Shown here: piece by piece, positions 33,201 to 45,200 of the stretch
Layout: each line of letters opens with the position of its first letter
Position numbering within the stretch: the stretch's first letter is position 1
Assembly (NCBI GenBank): GCA_942486035.1
Contig: CALNXK010000046.1
Span: 225,001 to 289,000 of the forward strand
Direction: 5' to 3'
Length of the DNA stretch: 64,000 bases
Source of the DNA: Porites lobata
Taxonomy: Eukaryota > Cnidaria > Anthozoa > Scleractinia > Poritidae
Made by a program: the position numbers and the translations under genes
The notes under the pieces: model-generated
What the model was told of the DNA's origin: nothing
Databases searched by the model: none
The model's input: only the letters and a program-made list of their open reading frames with translations

Positions 33201-36200
33201 ATATCAAACGATACAGGAGAATTCAGACAAAACTACCATTTTTAGGGCGTTTAACATAAATTCTCCAACCTCGTCTCGTGTTTTACTTCAGCACCAATAA
33301 ACCACCAATTTTTTTTTTGGCAAAATACCAGTTAAATTAGAAAGCCGCAGGTCATCTTAAGGGGGGAGGGGGTGCGCGAACCCCCTCACCCTCCCCCTAG
33401 ATCCGCCCTTGAGGTGTTCATGTACACACTTCTTCATTGTCATTATCAGCATCCTTCGGCCTGAGCCGAGACTCCTCAAACTACTCCTTTCTACATCGAT
33501 ATTTTTTATATCAGCCATCACAATAGAGACCTCCAACCCCGGAAGGCGTCATTGTACTGTTTTCACCATAAAAGTTAGCACAGTTATTTTTATTGAAGAA
33601 GGTTCTAAAGTTCTCTCATGAGCGTCTTGATACTTACTTGTTTCCGTTCCCGCTAAAACTCGTGGTAGAATGACGACAGCTATCGTGTTTTCCCGCCAAA
33701 CTAACGCTGGCCCACGCGCGAGCGTGAATTTTCTAGTGATTTATTTTTTCTTTGGCCTTAATATTAGGATTAAAGTGGTTAACCCCTCTACAACAGCCAC
33801 TCCGGCCCTTAGCTGGCTGTCCTTGCAAGGCTCGGCTGTGCATTAGAATGTCAGTATGTAGTGAGGTTACAGGTTTTAAAGTAAAAATCCTTGGAAAATG
33901 TTTTTTTTTTTCTTCCCAGTGGCAAAAGAAGGAGACAGGAAAGTTTTATCAGGAAATGTTGGAGACAAGACGAACTGTTGAGGAAAAGACCCAAGAGGCG
34001 TAAGTATCTTATCTTGTCAATAATTAACAAAAAAACTACTAACACTGACGCGAATTGCATTTGAAATTAGTTCAATCCTAGAAGAGATAAAAATTGTCCC
34101 GAACGGGACAAATTATGTCTTATGTCCGCATTGCACTGTGATTAGTGTACGTTTCCCGTGCATTGTTGGAAAGCCTGGTTCCAGTGTACATGTATGTCAA
34201 TCGAGGTTTCCATCGTTAGAAAACTTTGAGTCTGGAAAAAGAAAGTATTGTATTGTCTTAGAAAAAGTCCGGGAAAAGCCTCGAATTTTCCGCCATCCAA
34301 AACTCTGTTCGAACCATGCTCCAGTTGTGGATACTATTTCTGTTTCTCAAGGCTATCCGCTCAAGAGAGCGTCTTACGGCAAACGGTAAACGTCAGATGG
34401 AATTGGAATGAGAAGATAGAAACGGTCCAAAATCCTTCTTACTGATGAACCTCAGTGGCATAAAACTTGTAATATTAGAGAGCTGTAGATTTGAGGACGA
34501 GTGCAAATGTGAGATTTAACTTATAGGTTTTTTCGCGTGTTCTCAAACAAAAAAAGACAGCCCCGAAAGCTTTATTTTACTTTTTTTTTACCAAAAGGTT
34601 TAGTACAGTTATTTATACTGAAGGAAGTTAAGCCCTCTCCCGATAGCAAAATGCTAAAACTTTCTTACATTTGATAACTTGTTCCCGCCACTACGACTTC
34701 CTCGCTAAAACTCGTTGTTGTATGTCGACGGCTATCACGTTTTCCCGCCAAAATGACGCTGGTTCACGCTTGAGCAATACTCAGTATTGAGAAAATCTTG
34801 TACTCGTAGTCGTCCTCGTCAAAGAATCTAAGGGTGCGTTTCTTTACTAAAATCCAAATCGGGATTTTTAATCCGATCTCGGATTTTAGTGAAGAAACGC
34901 ACCCTGAAGCTCTACATTTAAGTAGATATAAAAAACAATAAACGACAAGGAAAGGGGAAACTTGGTCACGTGGTACAAATTTCCGTTTGCCGTTTGCCGT
35001 AAACGTGACTCGTGGTTCCTTCTTTTTTAGGACGCGAATAAAGAAACAGCGTGATCAGGAAAGACAGCGTGCGTTCGATGATCGTCACTGGAGCAAAAAA
35101 TCCTTGGAGGAAATGGTGGAAAGAGATTGGCGGATCTTGCGAGAAGATTTTGCCATCTCTACAAAAGGCAAGAGATTCTAGGACAGGCTGTTGAAATCTT
35201 GTCGTTTTTGGTCCTGGGCTTGGTTTATCTGTGCTTTTTTTCTTTTTGTCTGTGGATTACTCTGTGTACTGTTAAATACTAACATAGTTGCAGTCTTAAT
35301 CGTCATTTCCGTCGCAACTGAAGAAAAATAACAACTGAAGTGTTATTGCACAAGGAATGAGCTGATTATCACTAAATACTCTTAGCTGCAAGGAATTTTT
35401 TTCAGAAAATGAGAACCAATTTAAGAACCAAAATAGCGTAAATTTGTTCTTATTACCATTTATGTAAGAACTTGTTAAGGCTAACTAGGGAAAATACAGG
35501 TTCTTACTCACGGGTCATTACTGTATTTTCTCGCTCCTCATTGCAGGTGGCAAGATTCCATTTCCTCTGCGCTCGTGGAGAGAAAGCACCCTTCCAACTT
35601 CAATATTGGATATTGTAGACAAACTGCAATATGAGGTAAGCCAGCCGTATCGTTTCGGTACGAACTCAAGCAGTGAAATTGCACAGAGATGTCGATCACT
35701 TCAAGTATTTTTTTTTTTTTAAAGTTTGCAATTGAACAAGAAAAACATTTTGGGTGAATGTTCTTCGTTCTTTAAGTTAAGTACGTGAAACTATTTACAC
35801 CTCGAAGGAACTGACTTGTATCGAAACGACCGGTAACCCTTTAGTTTAGTCTCCCCCCCCCCCCTTTTAATGTCACAACCAGAATGGCGCTTGTTTAATT
35901 TTCACACTCAAGTTAAACTGTTTCTTTACATCAATATTCATAGTTTGTAAGGTCTGGAAGACGGAGGCAATGTTATTATTCCTTGCTCACGTGGTATGAG
36001 GGTTAGACTGTCAGAGTATACATTGAAAAAAAATCTCGAAGCATCATCGGCTATGCTTTTCTTAATCTAGTCGCTTATTTAACCACAGCAGGGCTACCTC
36101 AGTTGGTAGATCAGCAATGGTCTAGATTAGAAGGTTGCAAAAGAACTGAGACAGAAGGTTCTGCGCCTGGCAAACGGGTAGACCTTCGCGCGGCTTGGAT

Positions 36201-39200
36201 GACCACTTTGAGTACAACTGACTTTTAAATAAAGTCGATTTTTTATCTGTTTATTTACTGAGAGGTTTCACCTACTTTAAATGAAAAAAGTGATGTTATC
36301 TGTAGGGCAGAGTTTATGCTCAGAATTATATGATTTTCCCATGTGAAAAAGCTCTTTCAACTCGTACAAATGTTTCATTCGTCCAAACCGAAAGTAACAC
36401 TTTAGAACAACTGGTAGATTATCTATCCTGTGTGTTCATAGGAACCAACACCAATTCAGCGCCAAGCCATTCCTATTGGACTTCAGAACAGGGACATCAT
36501 AGGAGTAGCTGAAACAGGTGAAGTGAAAACCCAGTAGGGTTAACTATTGGGAAAATTTTAACTATAGAAATTGTATTGCAATAGGTCACACGGATATTGA
36601 GAATAGGCGGATAACAATTTTTTTTTTCAATAAAAAGGTAGTGGTAAAACAGCAGCATTTCTGATTCCTTTATTGGTGTGGATTATGGGGCTGCCAAAGA
36701 TTGAACGTGACGCAGATGCTGATAAGGGACCTTATGCTGTAATCTTAGCTCCGACCAGGGAACTGGCACAACAGGTTAGTTGGTCAATTCGCCCTCAGGC
36801 GAGTTGGCATAAGGGCCTCATGTCAACTCACCGGGGAACTGGCACAACAAGTTAGTTGGTCAATTCGCCCTCAGGCGAGTAGGCATGAGGGCCTCATGCC
36901 AACTCGCCCCAACCGTTTACTTTCGCCCAAACAGATGAGGCTCACTTGCAAGAATTCACGCTTCCGTTGCGTTGTGCCTTAAGAGCGGCGGTTATTTTTT
37001 TTAGGAAAGAAGCCGAGTTTTTGTGGTCTATCTACATTCATGGGATTAGTACATACGTACATACATACTTTCTTGTTTCCTTCCCAAAGGGGCTTTTCAG
37101 GAAAAATCATTATTGCAATCATGACGTTTAATTACAACACTTACATTATTGCTGATTACAGTGCTTAACTTGTTACTAATTACAATACTTAACTTAGCTA
37201 AGAAGCATTTACAAAATTATCTAAAAGCTGGTTCCTTAAGACAGTAGTACACCTTCTCGTCGGCAGGAGGGGCTAAATTACCGTAAACTATCAGTTAGAC
37301 TAACTCACCAGGATTCGTGCCGTAGGTTAAAAGTAAGTACGTTTATTGTTACAAAGGGTTTACCGCGTTAAATCAGAGCCAACGGTGCGTCTGTTTTTCT
37401 AATCTTACCAGATTGAAGATGAAGCTGCCAAGTTTGGTCGTCCTCTTGGCGTCAGGACAGTGTCCGTGATTGGTGGGGTAAGAAATCTACGCATAAGTCT
37501 GACTATGTCGTTATCAATGGTGTCGTAGCTACCCTGGGTGCAATGTTGGAACAATTCGCAACAATGTTGCAACGCTGTGTTGAGCTAAAATCGTCCCGTG
37601 AACATCACCTTAAATCATGTTCGCACATCGAATCCGCCTTCACGAGGTACAACGTGGTTCATCCTACATATTGTTAGAGCGGACATCTGTGGCCAGGACA
37701 TGTCGTAGCTCGTGCGGTAGGAGTTCCCGTCTCGGTCGCGAGAAGAATGGAACAGGACAAAGGTTTCCAACCGTGCCTTTATTCCTTCTCCAACTTCCCT
37801 CCGAGCTTAGAATTGCTTTCCTATAATTCGTAGAGACAGTTGTGGCTCGGTTTCGAAAATGAAGTGATTCCCTGAGAAATACGTGAAACAGAATTTCATG
37901 GTTGTTGAGCCCGGAGGTAGTCGCTTATCAGAGAGTCTAAATACAGCGTTTGTGTCAAATGGGATTTTGGAATCGAAAAGAGAGATAAGCAGTCAGCCAT
38001 AAAATAAATAAATAAAAAGTCAAATAACACCTACCTTTATTCATTATCTCCAGCTTTCTCGCGAGGACCAAGGATTTCAGCTAAGGCTTGGCTGCGAGGT
38101 AAGCTAATCTGTTCCCCTTTCGTTCGCTACAACTAGCCTTCGTGGCCAGAGCGAGACGATGAGAGTGAAGAAAAATTCATTCACCACTTGAGAAATGAGA
38201 AGGAGACTGGAGCCGAAATGCTTGCCGCAATTGTTTCTGGGATGGTTACTAGGGAAGCGCCGGTCAGCTATTGGCCAATTTTTTTCCATGTCCCTAGTAA
38301 CAGTCCCAGAAGTCTTTGCAAAAGTTAACTCGGCCCAGATTCCCTCTCCTTTTTAAAGTGGCGAGTTGTAGAGAAGTGTTTGTTGCCTTTTATATTAACA
38401 TGTATCGCTGAGTACTTACCCCGTTATTTCTTTTTTGCAGATTGTCATTGCTACACCTGGTCGTCTGATTGATGTACTCGGTAAATGTTTTCTTTATATT
38501 TCTCATTTCTGCTTCTGCAGTGTTGGCATCCCACAGTATCACGAGATGATTCGAAAACTACAATCATTGGTTTTCTAGCGTTTTTTTTTTTCGAAATAAC
38601 ATTGTAATGTAAAAAAATACGCCATCCTCTTCTTTTTATGTATGAGTCTACTTTTATCCGAACCGTCCTTAGCCAAGTATAGTTGTCTTGTGGCAGTAGG
38701 GTAAGTTTTTGTTTGGGTTAAACAGGGTAGGACGTTTTCCTTCATCAACGGCCTCTTTTCCTGGAATCAATGAAGATTTCAATCCAGGACCCCGGTCCTA
38801 ACTCCATTAGTTCTTTCCCTACTGTTCCTCTCCTTGTATTTCAGGGTTTCTCTATTTTTCGTGCCTTCAGTTCTGGTGCCCATTTGATGGCGGTGCCGGA
38901 ATTGGAAATGGTATAGAGTTAAACTAAGTTATTCAAAATTCAAGGCGAAAAAGAATCTGACTGTATCTTCTCTGAGACATGGCAAAGTTGCAATTTCGTT
39001 GTTCATAAGATTTGAAGTAATTGGTTGAAGCTTTTTGTTCTTCTTTTTTCTACAGAAAATCGATACCTTGTACTCAGTCGCTGTTCGTATATTGTTCTAG
39101 ATGAGGTTAGTAGTTTTAACTTGTTTTTAATTTTTTTCTCGAAATTTTGAATCAGATAAAGAATAAGCTATTTTACTAAGGAAAATGCGATGGAAAGCCC

Positions 39201-42200
39201 TACTCTATACTCAATCATTCGTCTTCAGAAAATCTGAGCCATATCTGTGGTACTATTGTAGGCCGATCGTATGATTGACATGGGCTTTGAACCTGATGTT
39301 CAGAAGATCTTGGAGCATCTTCCAGTGAGCAACGTCAAACCTGATTCAGAAGATGCCGAGGATCCAGAAAAGCTGTTAGCTTATATGGGAAAGGACAAGT
39401 TTAGACAGGTTCGTATAAATAAATAAATAAATAAATTTATTTATTGATTTCTTAATTAAACCGCGGGCTCAGTGTTTCTGTGTTTTTAGACTGGGGCGCT
39501 TGTTAGAATTAGGAGGGGCTTAAAGAATTTTCACGGTTCACATGAAGTTGCCTTTAATATAATAGTGAACTTACGCAACAGGACGGGAAAGGAAAGGAGA
39601 TGGCAAACCTTGTGTGACAAGCGTGACAATTTTGTTTTAAAAACAGACCAGAAAACATTAATGATAAGGGAAGACCACGACAACACTCCCAAGCAATAGC
39701 CCTGTCACGTTTGTCACACAACCGTTTTGCCGTCCTCTTCTTCCTGCAGTCCTGCTGCGTAAACTCACTAATAACTGTTTGTAGCCTTCGTGTTTGGTTT
39801 GTTTCAACAACGAAAATAGGAGATGTCTCGTCGAGGAGATGAAGTTGTGACTGTAGTCAGTGGACACTACTAGAATGCAGTGTAACCACCAGTTGAACTT
39901 TTGAACAATATCACTAAAGACCTGTGAACTGAGATTAGTATCATTGGCTTTTCTGTTTCACCTTTTTTTAGACTGTAATGTTTACGGCGACAATGCCTCC
40001 ACAAGTAGAACGCTTGGCCAGAAACTATCTAAGGTCAGTTATCGGTTTTACTGTTTACTGAAACTGTGTTTTCTAGATAGATGTGCTTCATTGGCGATCT
40101 ATCCGCATACAAAGCCGCTCACATTAATTATAAATAACTAAATAATAAATAATTCCGGTATATACCCCCGGTAGATTTCGAGCAGTCTCTCTTTATTCTT
40201 GGTCGGTCGAGCAAAACGCGCGTGACTAAAGGCGCGAGACGGGAGAGGCATGAAAAAAGAGAGACTCTCTTTTATCTTCTCGGGCTGCCGCAGTCGTTTC
40301 TAGCGTCTCGCTCGAAGCTCGCGCGCGTGCATTTTCCTCCATAAATCTGAAGAAAAAGAGAGACTGCTCGCATTCTAACCCCCCAGCAACGTTTACCGCG
40401 CAAGGCTGGTGAGACCGAGCAAACGACTGAAAGAAAGTAGGTCAAAAAGACCATTTCCGTACTCGAAAATCCCTCACTTTAAAAAAGCGAGGCCGTGTGC
40501 ATGACCCCATTTGTGAAAATGAACTTCATTTGCTTGAGAATTAAAAAATCGTTTTCATATCAGAGACTTTCACACTTAGCTTCGTTTTAAAACAGAGGCT
40601 TGGGACAACTTGGAATTTGCCCATACACGTAACGTAACGTAACAAGACTAACTGCATAGAGGCAAATCAGTTGGATATTTACAACCTTGGTTGAGGATTT
40701 GAACAAATCCAGCAAGCGATTAGGGCGGGTATTGAACCCATGGTCTTCGGATAGCAAGTCTAACGCCTTAACCGCTCTGCCACGCTGCCGCCTACCCTTG
40801 AATCCCCAATATCAGCACCCATATTCCAGTTCTCATCATATTTATCATCACCTGTACGTTTAAGCAGTGATACGTTATGGAGCAATTAGATGCTGATCTA
40901 CATCATAAAACGAGGAGCATTGACGAATAATTCTTTGCTAAAAGGCAATCTTAAGTGACTGGGAACCTAACATTGTGATGGTTTATTTTTCTTTCAGGCG
41001 CCCAGCTGTGGTTTACATCGGTTCTATAGGTAACAAGTCTGTTTTAACCCTCCTTGAACGGGATATACATTGTAACGGGGATCTTTCTGTTCCTTTTTTT
41101 TCCCTTTGCTGGATTATGACGGTCACACATCGCTCATTGACGCTGCATATCCAACCAATTTTACACCATACTGAATTATGCCAGGGATGATTTCCTGAAA
41201 ACTAGCTTACCACGTTATGAGCTAAACTGCAGTTGTCAGGTTCATCTTGCGAGCCTGGTTCCTCAAAAGATATCAGTTTAGTTTAACCCAGGGTAAAACC
41301 TAATTTTAAGCAAAGTTTTCTTGTTGGAGGTTTTGAAATATTGTCCAGGTTATTAAAGCGGGCAGCTCTACTGTTTGTATTTCTGTATTAAAGTAATTCA
41401 ATTTTCTCTCATCACTTCACAGGCAGACCAGTCGAGAGAGTGGAACAGAAAGTTTATTTGGTTAAAGAACAAGCAAAGAGGTACGCCTGCGTGTATCATC
41501 TCTTATATATTTATTAAACTGTAGCAATGTAAAAAAATATATTTTCGCGAGATTAATTGCGGTGTACTGTAGTTTTTTACTTCGAGGTCACATTATATCT
41601 AACAGTTGAACTGTTTTCCGCCAAAATCTCTTAGCAGGCAACATTGCAAAATATATGACGCCAGAGGGTAACAGTGCACTGTTACCTGCGAATGTTGAGG
41701 TTTAATGAATTTCAAGCTATATAGCAAATCACTTCGGGAAACAGTTAATTTTGTTTCCGTTGAATCTCAATGTCGTCCTCGGCTTATTAGGAAATAATAT
41801 TAGCTGCTTCGCTCGGAACCAGTCATTTTAAAAGTGTTTATTGTTGTTTCCTTGACAGGAAGAAGTTGTTAGAGATACTGAACGCTGGCATTGATCCTCC
41901 GATCATGATATTTGTCAATCAAAAGAAGGTGAGAGTTGCGTGTCACCGCAGCTGATAGTTGAGATGACGTGCAAAAACAACCCACGGAAATTGAGCGGAG
42001 AGCGAGGGCGGAGCTCTCATGCACTGACTCCCTCCTTGTTTTCGTTTAGTCCGCGTGGAAGGCGTTTGAAGGGGATAAGGTGGACGAGATAGCTACGCGA
42101 GGAAGGAGGGAAGCCATCGCGCGAATTTCATGTACTCGCGTGCCTTACTTCCCCTTTTCCCGTCTTCAATGCTGGCTAGTCTTCGTTCGCCCCTTTAGTT

Positions 42201-45200
42201 TCGTCCGTTGTTTCTACCTGAGATCTTGCGACAGGCTGTCAGGGACCTTTAGGCTATAATCACACTATACCGGACAGAGTTTGCCCCAGCACAAAAACCG
42301 TACCGGACAGGACTTCTGTTCGCACATAAGAACGGTGATTTCGGAGCGGTTTCTGTAACAAGCGAAGCTGTGTCACGCCGATCTCTTAAGTGGAAAGTCA
42401 CATATCGGATAAGTTTTCGTACTGCACCGGATACCTTCTCGCTTCGGCACGAAAAGCTGTCCGTTATAGTATGAATACAGCCTCAGATTCGATTACGAGT
42501 AGGAGATTGAGTAGGAGCTTTCAAACCAAGTTCATGAGCTCAAGATAAACACTTTTCACAACAATCTTTTAAGTCTTCTCTACGTTTTGTTAGCAGCAGG
42601 AAAGAGAGAGAGCCCTGACAACATAAATGGCTTGAAATTCTAATGTCGCACTCATAGTCGCTGATCACGCACTCCGAGTCAAATCTAAAGGTTGCTTACC
42701 GTTGCTTATGAGACGACATATCTGTAATAATGTTTTGCTGATTAACTCTTTTTCCGTCTGTCTTAGGGAGCGGACGTGCTCGCCAAGTCCCTGGAAAAAA
42801 TGGGCGTAAGTTATCGTTTGTGGCGTTGGGCGTGGGTGATTTTATATCTTTTCTCTTCGATGTAGGCTATGGTTTTGTTGTAATTTGTTTTACCAAACGA
42901 ACTTTAACCTGCGAGCAAGCTCTCCATTGGGGTTGGATCGCGAGAAGTCACGCGAGAGCAGCACGCTCCTGCGTTCTCTCGCCATACATGGAGAGTTTGC
43001 TAGCGAGGTAAACGAACTTGAGTGAAGCAGTGGCTGCTTGAACGCCATTGCGGATCACTAAAGTTGTTTTTATATAAGGGTTTTTTGTGCCAGGTAAAAC
43101 GAGCAAATTCTGTTTTGGTCGTCAGTTTTGGCTGACAGCGTATAAGGCGGATCGTGAACACTCGGGGCAAACGTTTTTCACTGTCATTCTTAAAGTGCCT
43201 GGTTTGCCCACTATTTGATTTCATCCACGGTCGTTTTTATCCTTTTGTTTCTTCAGTTGCATACCTCCCGTTTTTTAATTTTCGTTCCCGAGAGCGGGCA
43301 CATACATAACTTCCTGAATTTTTTCTTACAGTTCCGTGCTACAACACTCCACGGCGGACGAAACCAAGAACAAAGGTGAGGTTTAGATGTAACCTCTTCT
43401 TTTTATTTCGTCGTCATGGTTGTTAAATGTCTGTTTTGTAAATCTAGAGAGACACCGAGAGTATAGGAAACTAAGAAAACAAGGGCCTGAACAAGGGTAT
43501 TGGACGGATGGAACGATGTTTCAGTGAAATTCCCGACTGTTTTGTACACCAGTGTTGTCGTTTTTTACATGAAGTTATGATCGTCGCAGTGGTAGTTGTA
43601 ATTTAAGCAATTACAAATATGTATAAGCCCGAAAAAAAAAAATTCGGGACTTCATCGAACCCATGGCCTTTGCGTTAGCGCTGCAGTGCTCTACCATTTG
43701 AGCTATGAAGACCCATATATTGGGAGCAGGCCAATTTGTTGAGTTCACCTTCACCGGTGAAAGGAATGAAACATGAAAGACGATGTGAACTGCCGAAGTA
43801 CAAATTTTATGGAGATATGATCGTCGAAGTGGTAGTTGCAATTTAGACAATAACAAATAAACCCGAAAAAAAAACCGTTTTTAGGTTAAATAGCTCTGTC
43901 AACGATAATCTTCGATCGGGCCCTTCTTTTTTTTAGCAAGCACGACGAGCCCGCTGTCGTTTGCTTGATTAAACTTTGCAAACATTTTTGCCATGCATCT
44001 CTACACTCAGTTTCATTAGTTTGTCAACTGAGTCGAACATACGCGGTTACGTAACATCTGCATCTTAATTCTGAACCTGTCATAAAGATTCATTTTGTTG
44101 GTTTTCTTTCAGAGAGTTTGCATTGTCGAGTCTTAAAGCTGGTGCTAAGGACATCCTTGTGGCCACTGATGTAGCCGGTCGTGGTATTGACATAAAGTAG
44201 GTTTCATGATAAACAGTTTGATTTCTTTGTTTTCTTGCTTTTGTTGTCTCCAGGCCTGAAGATGATTTTCTTAAACTCATTTTCAAACCCAACCTGGAGA
44301 CCGGTTAATCGGAGAGAACCCTGGGAACGGGGTTGATGGTCAAACTTATGAAGTTTTTTTTTTCTTCACTGAATGTGTGTAAAATAGCGCAAGTAAAATC
44401 TCTCAAAGTTGATTTCTTCATTTCATTTTTTTTTTTCAGGGATGTTTCACTTGTTCTTAACTATGACATGGCCAAGTCAATCGAAGGTAAGTGATGAGTT
44501 TAACATTGAAACCTTAGGCTTAAAGTAAAAGTAATTCGTCGAGACAAACAGAGTTGATAATCTTATCTTAACTCACTTTCATACTAACTGATATACAAAC
44601 TTCATTAAGTACGGAGTTAATCAGTATGTAATGCGTTTAATTTTACGGTCTCATTTCCTCATCCATGTACACTTTTGGTTTTTATGTATTACATTGTGAT
44701 AATTATTGGACAATTTTGAACGATTATTTTGATGTTTGAGTCAAATTATATCTATTCGGTGACTGCTGGAATAGACCTTATTCACGATACCCGCCATCCC
44801 ACGAGCGAAAGGATTTATGGGATAAAGGAAATATCGTGTGGTTTCTAAGGAGGCAAAAAACTTATTAAAAGCTGTCAATAAAAGAAATCGCAGCCGACTT
44901 TGTTTATTCCCTCAGATGAGAAACCACGTGACATCCCATTCCATCAACCTTGCGCGCTTCCAAAGGTGGTGGGTATTACGAAGAAGGTCTATTGCCTAAA
45001 TTTACGGAAGCCACCACATAGCCAGTGCCCTATGGCTGCTAACATGTCATTGTTTTCATTTTTTATCAGGCTACACTCATCGTATTGGTAGAACCGGTCG
45101 AGCAGGAAAAACCGGTGTTGCCATCACGTTTTTGACCCAGGAGGACTCAGCAGTGTTTTATGACCTCAAGCAGACATTATTAGCGAGTCCCGTAAGTACA

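Noticed and set aside
36090..36210. tRNA-like stretch GGGCTACCTCAGTTGGTAGA
   Set aside because: An A-box-like segment only; no B box (GGTTCNANNCC) at the required distance.
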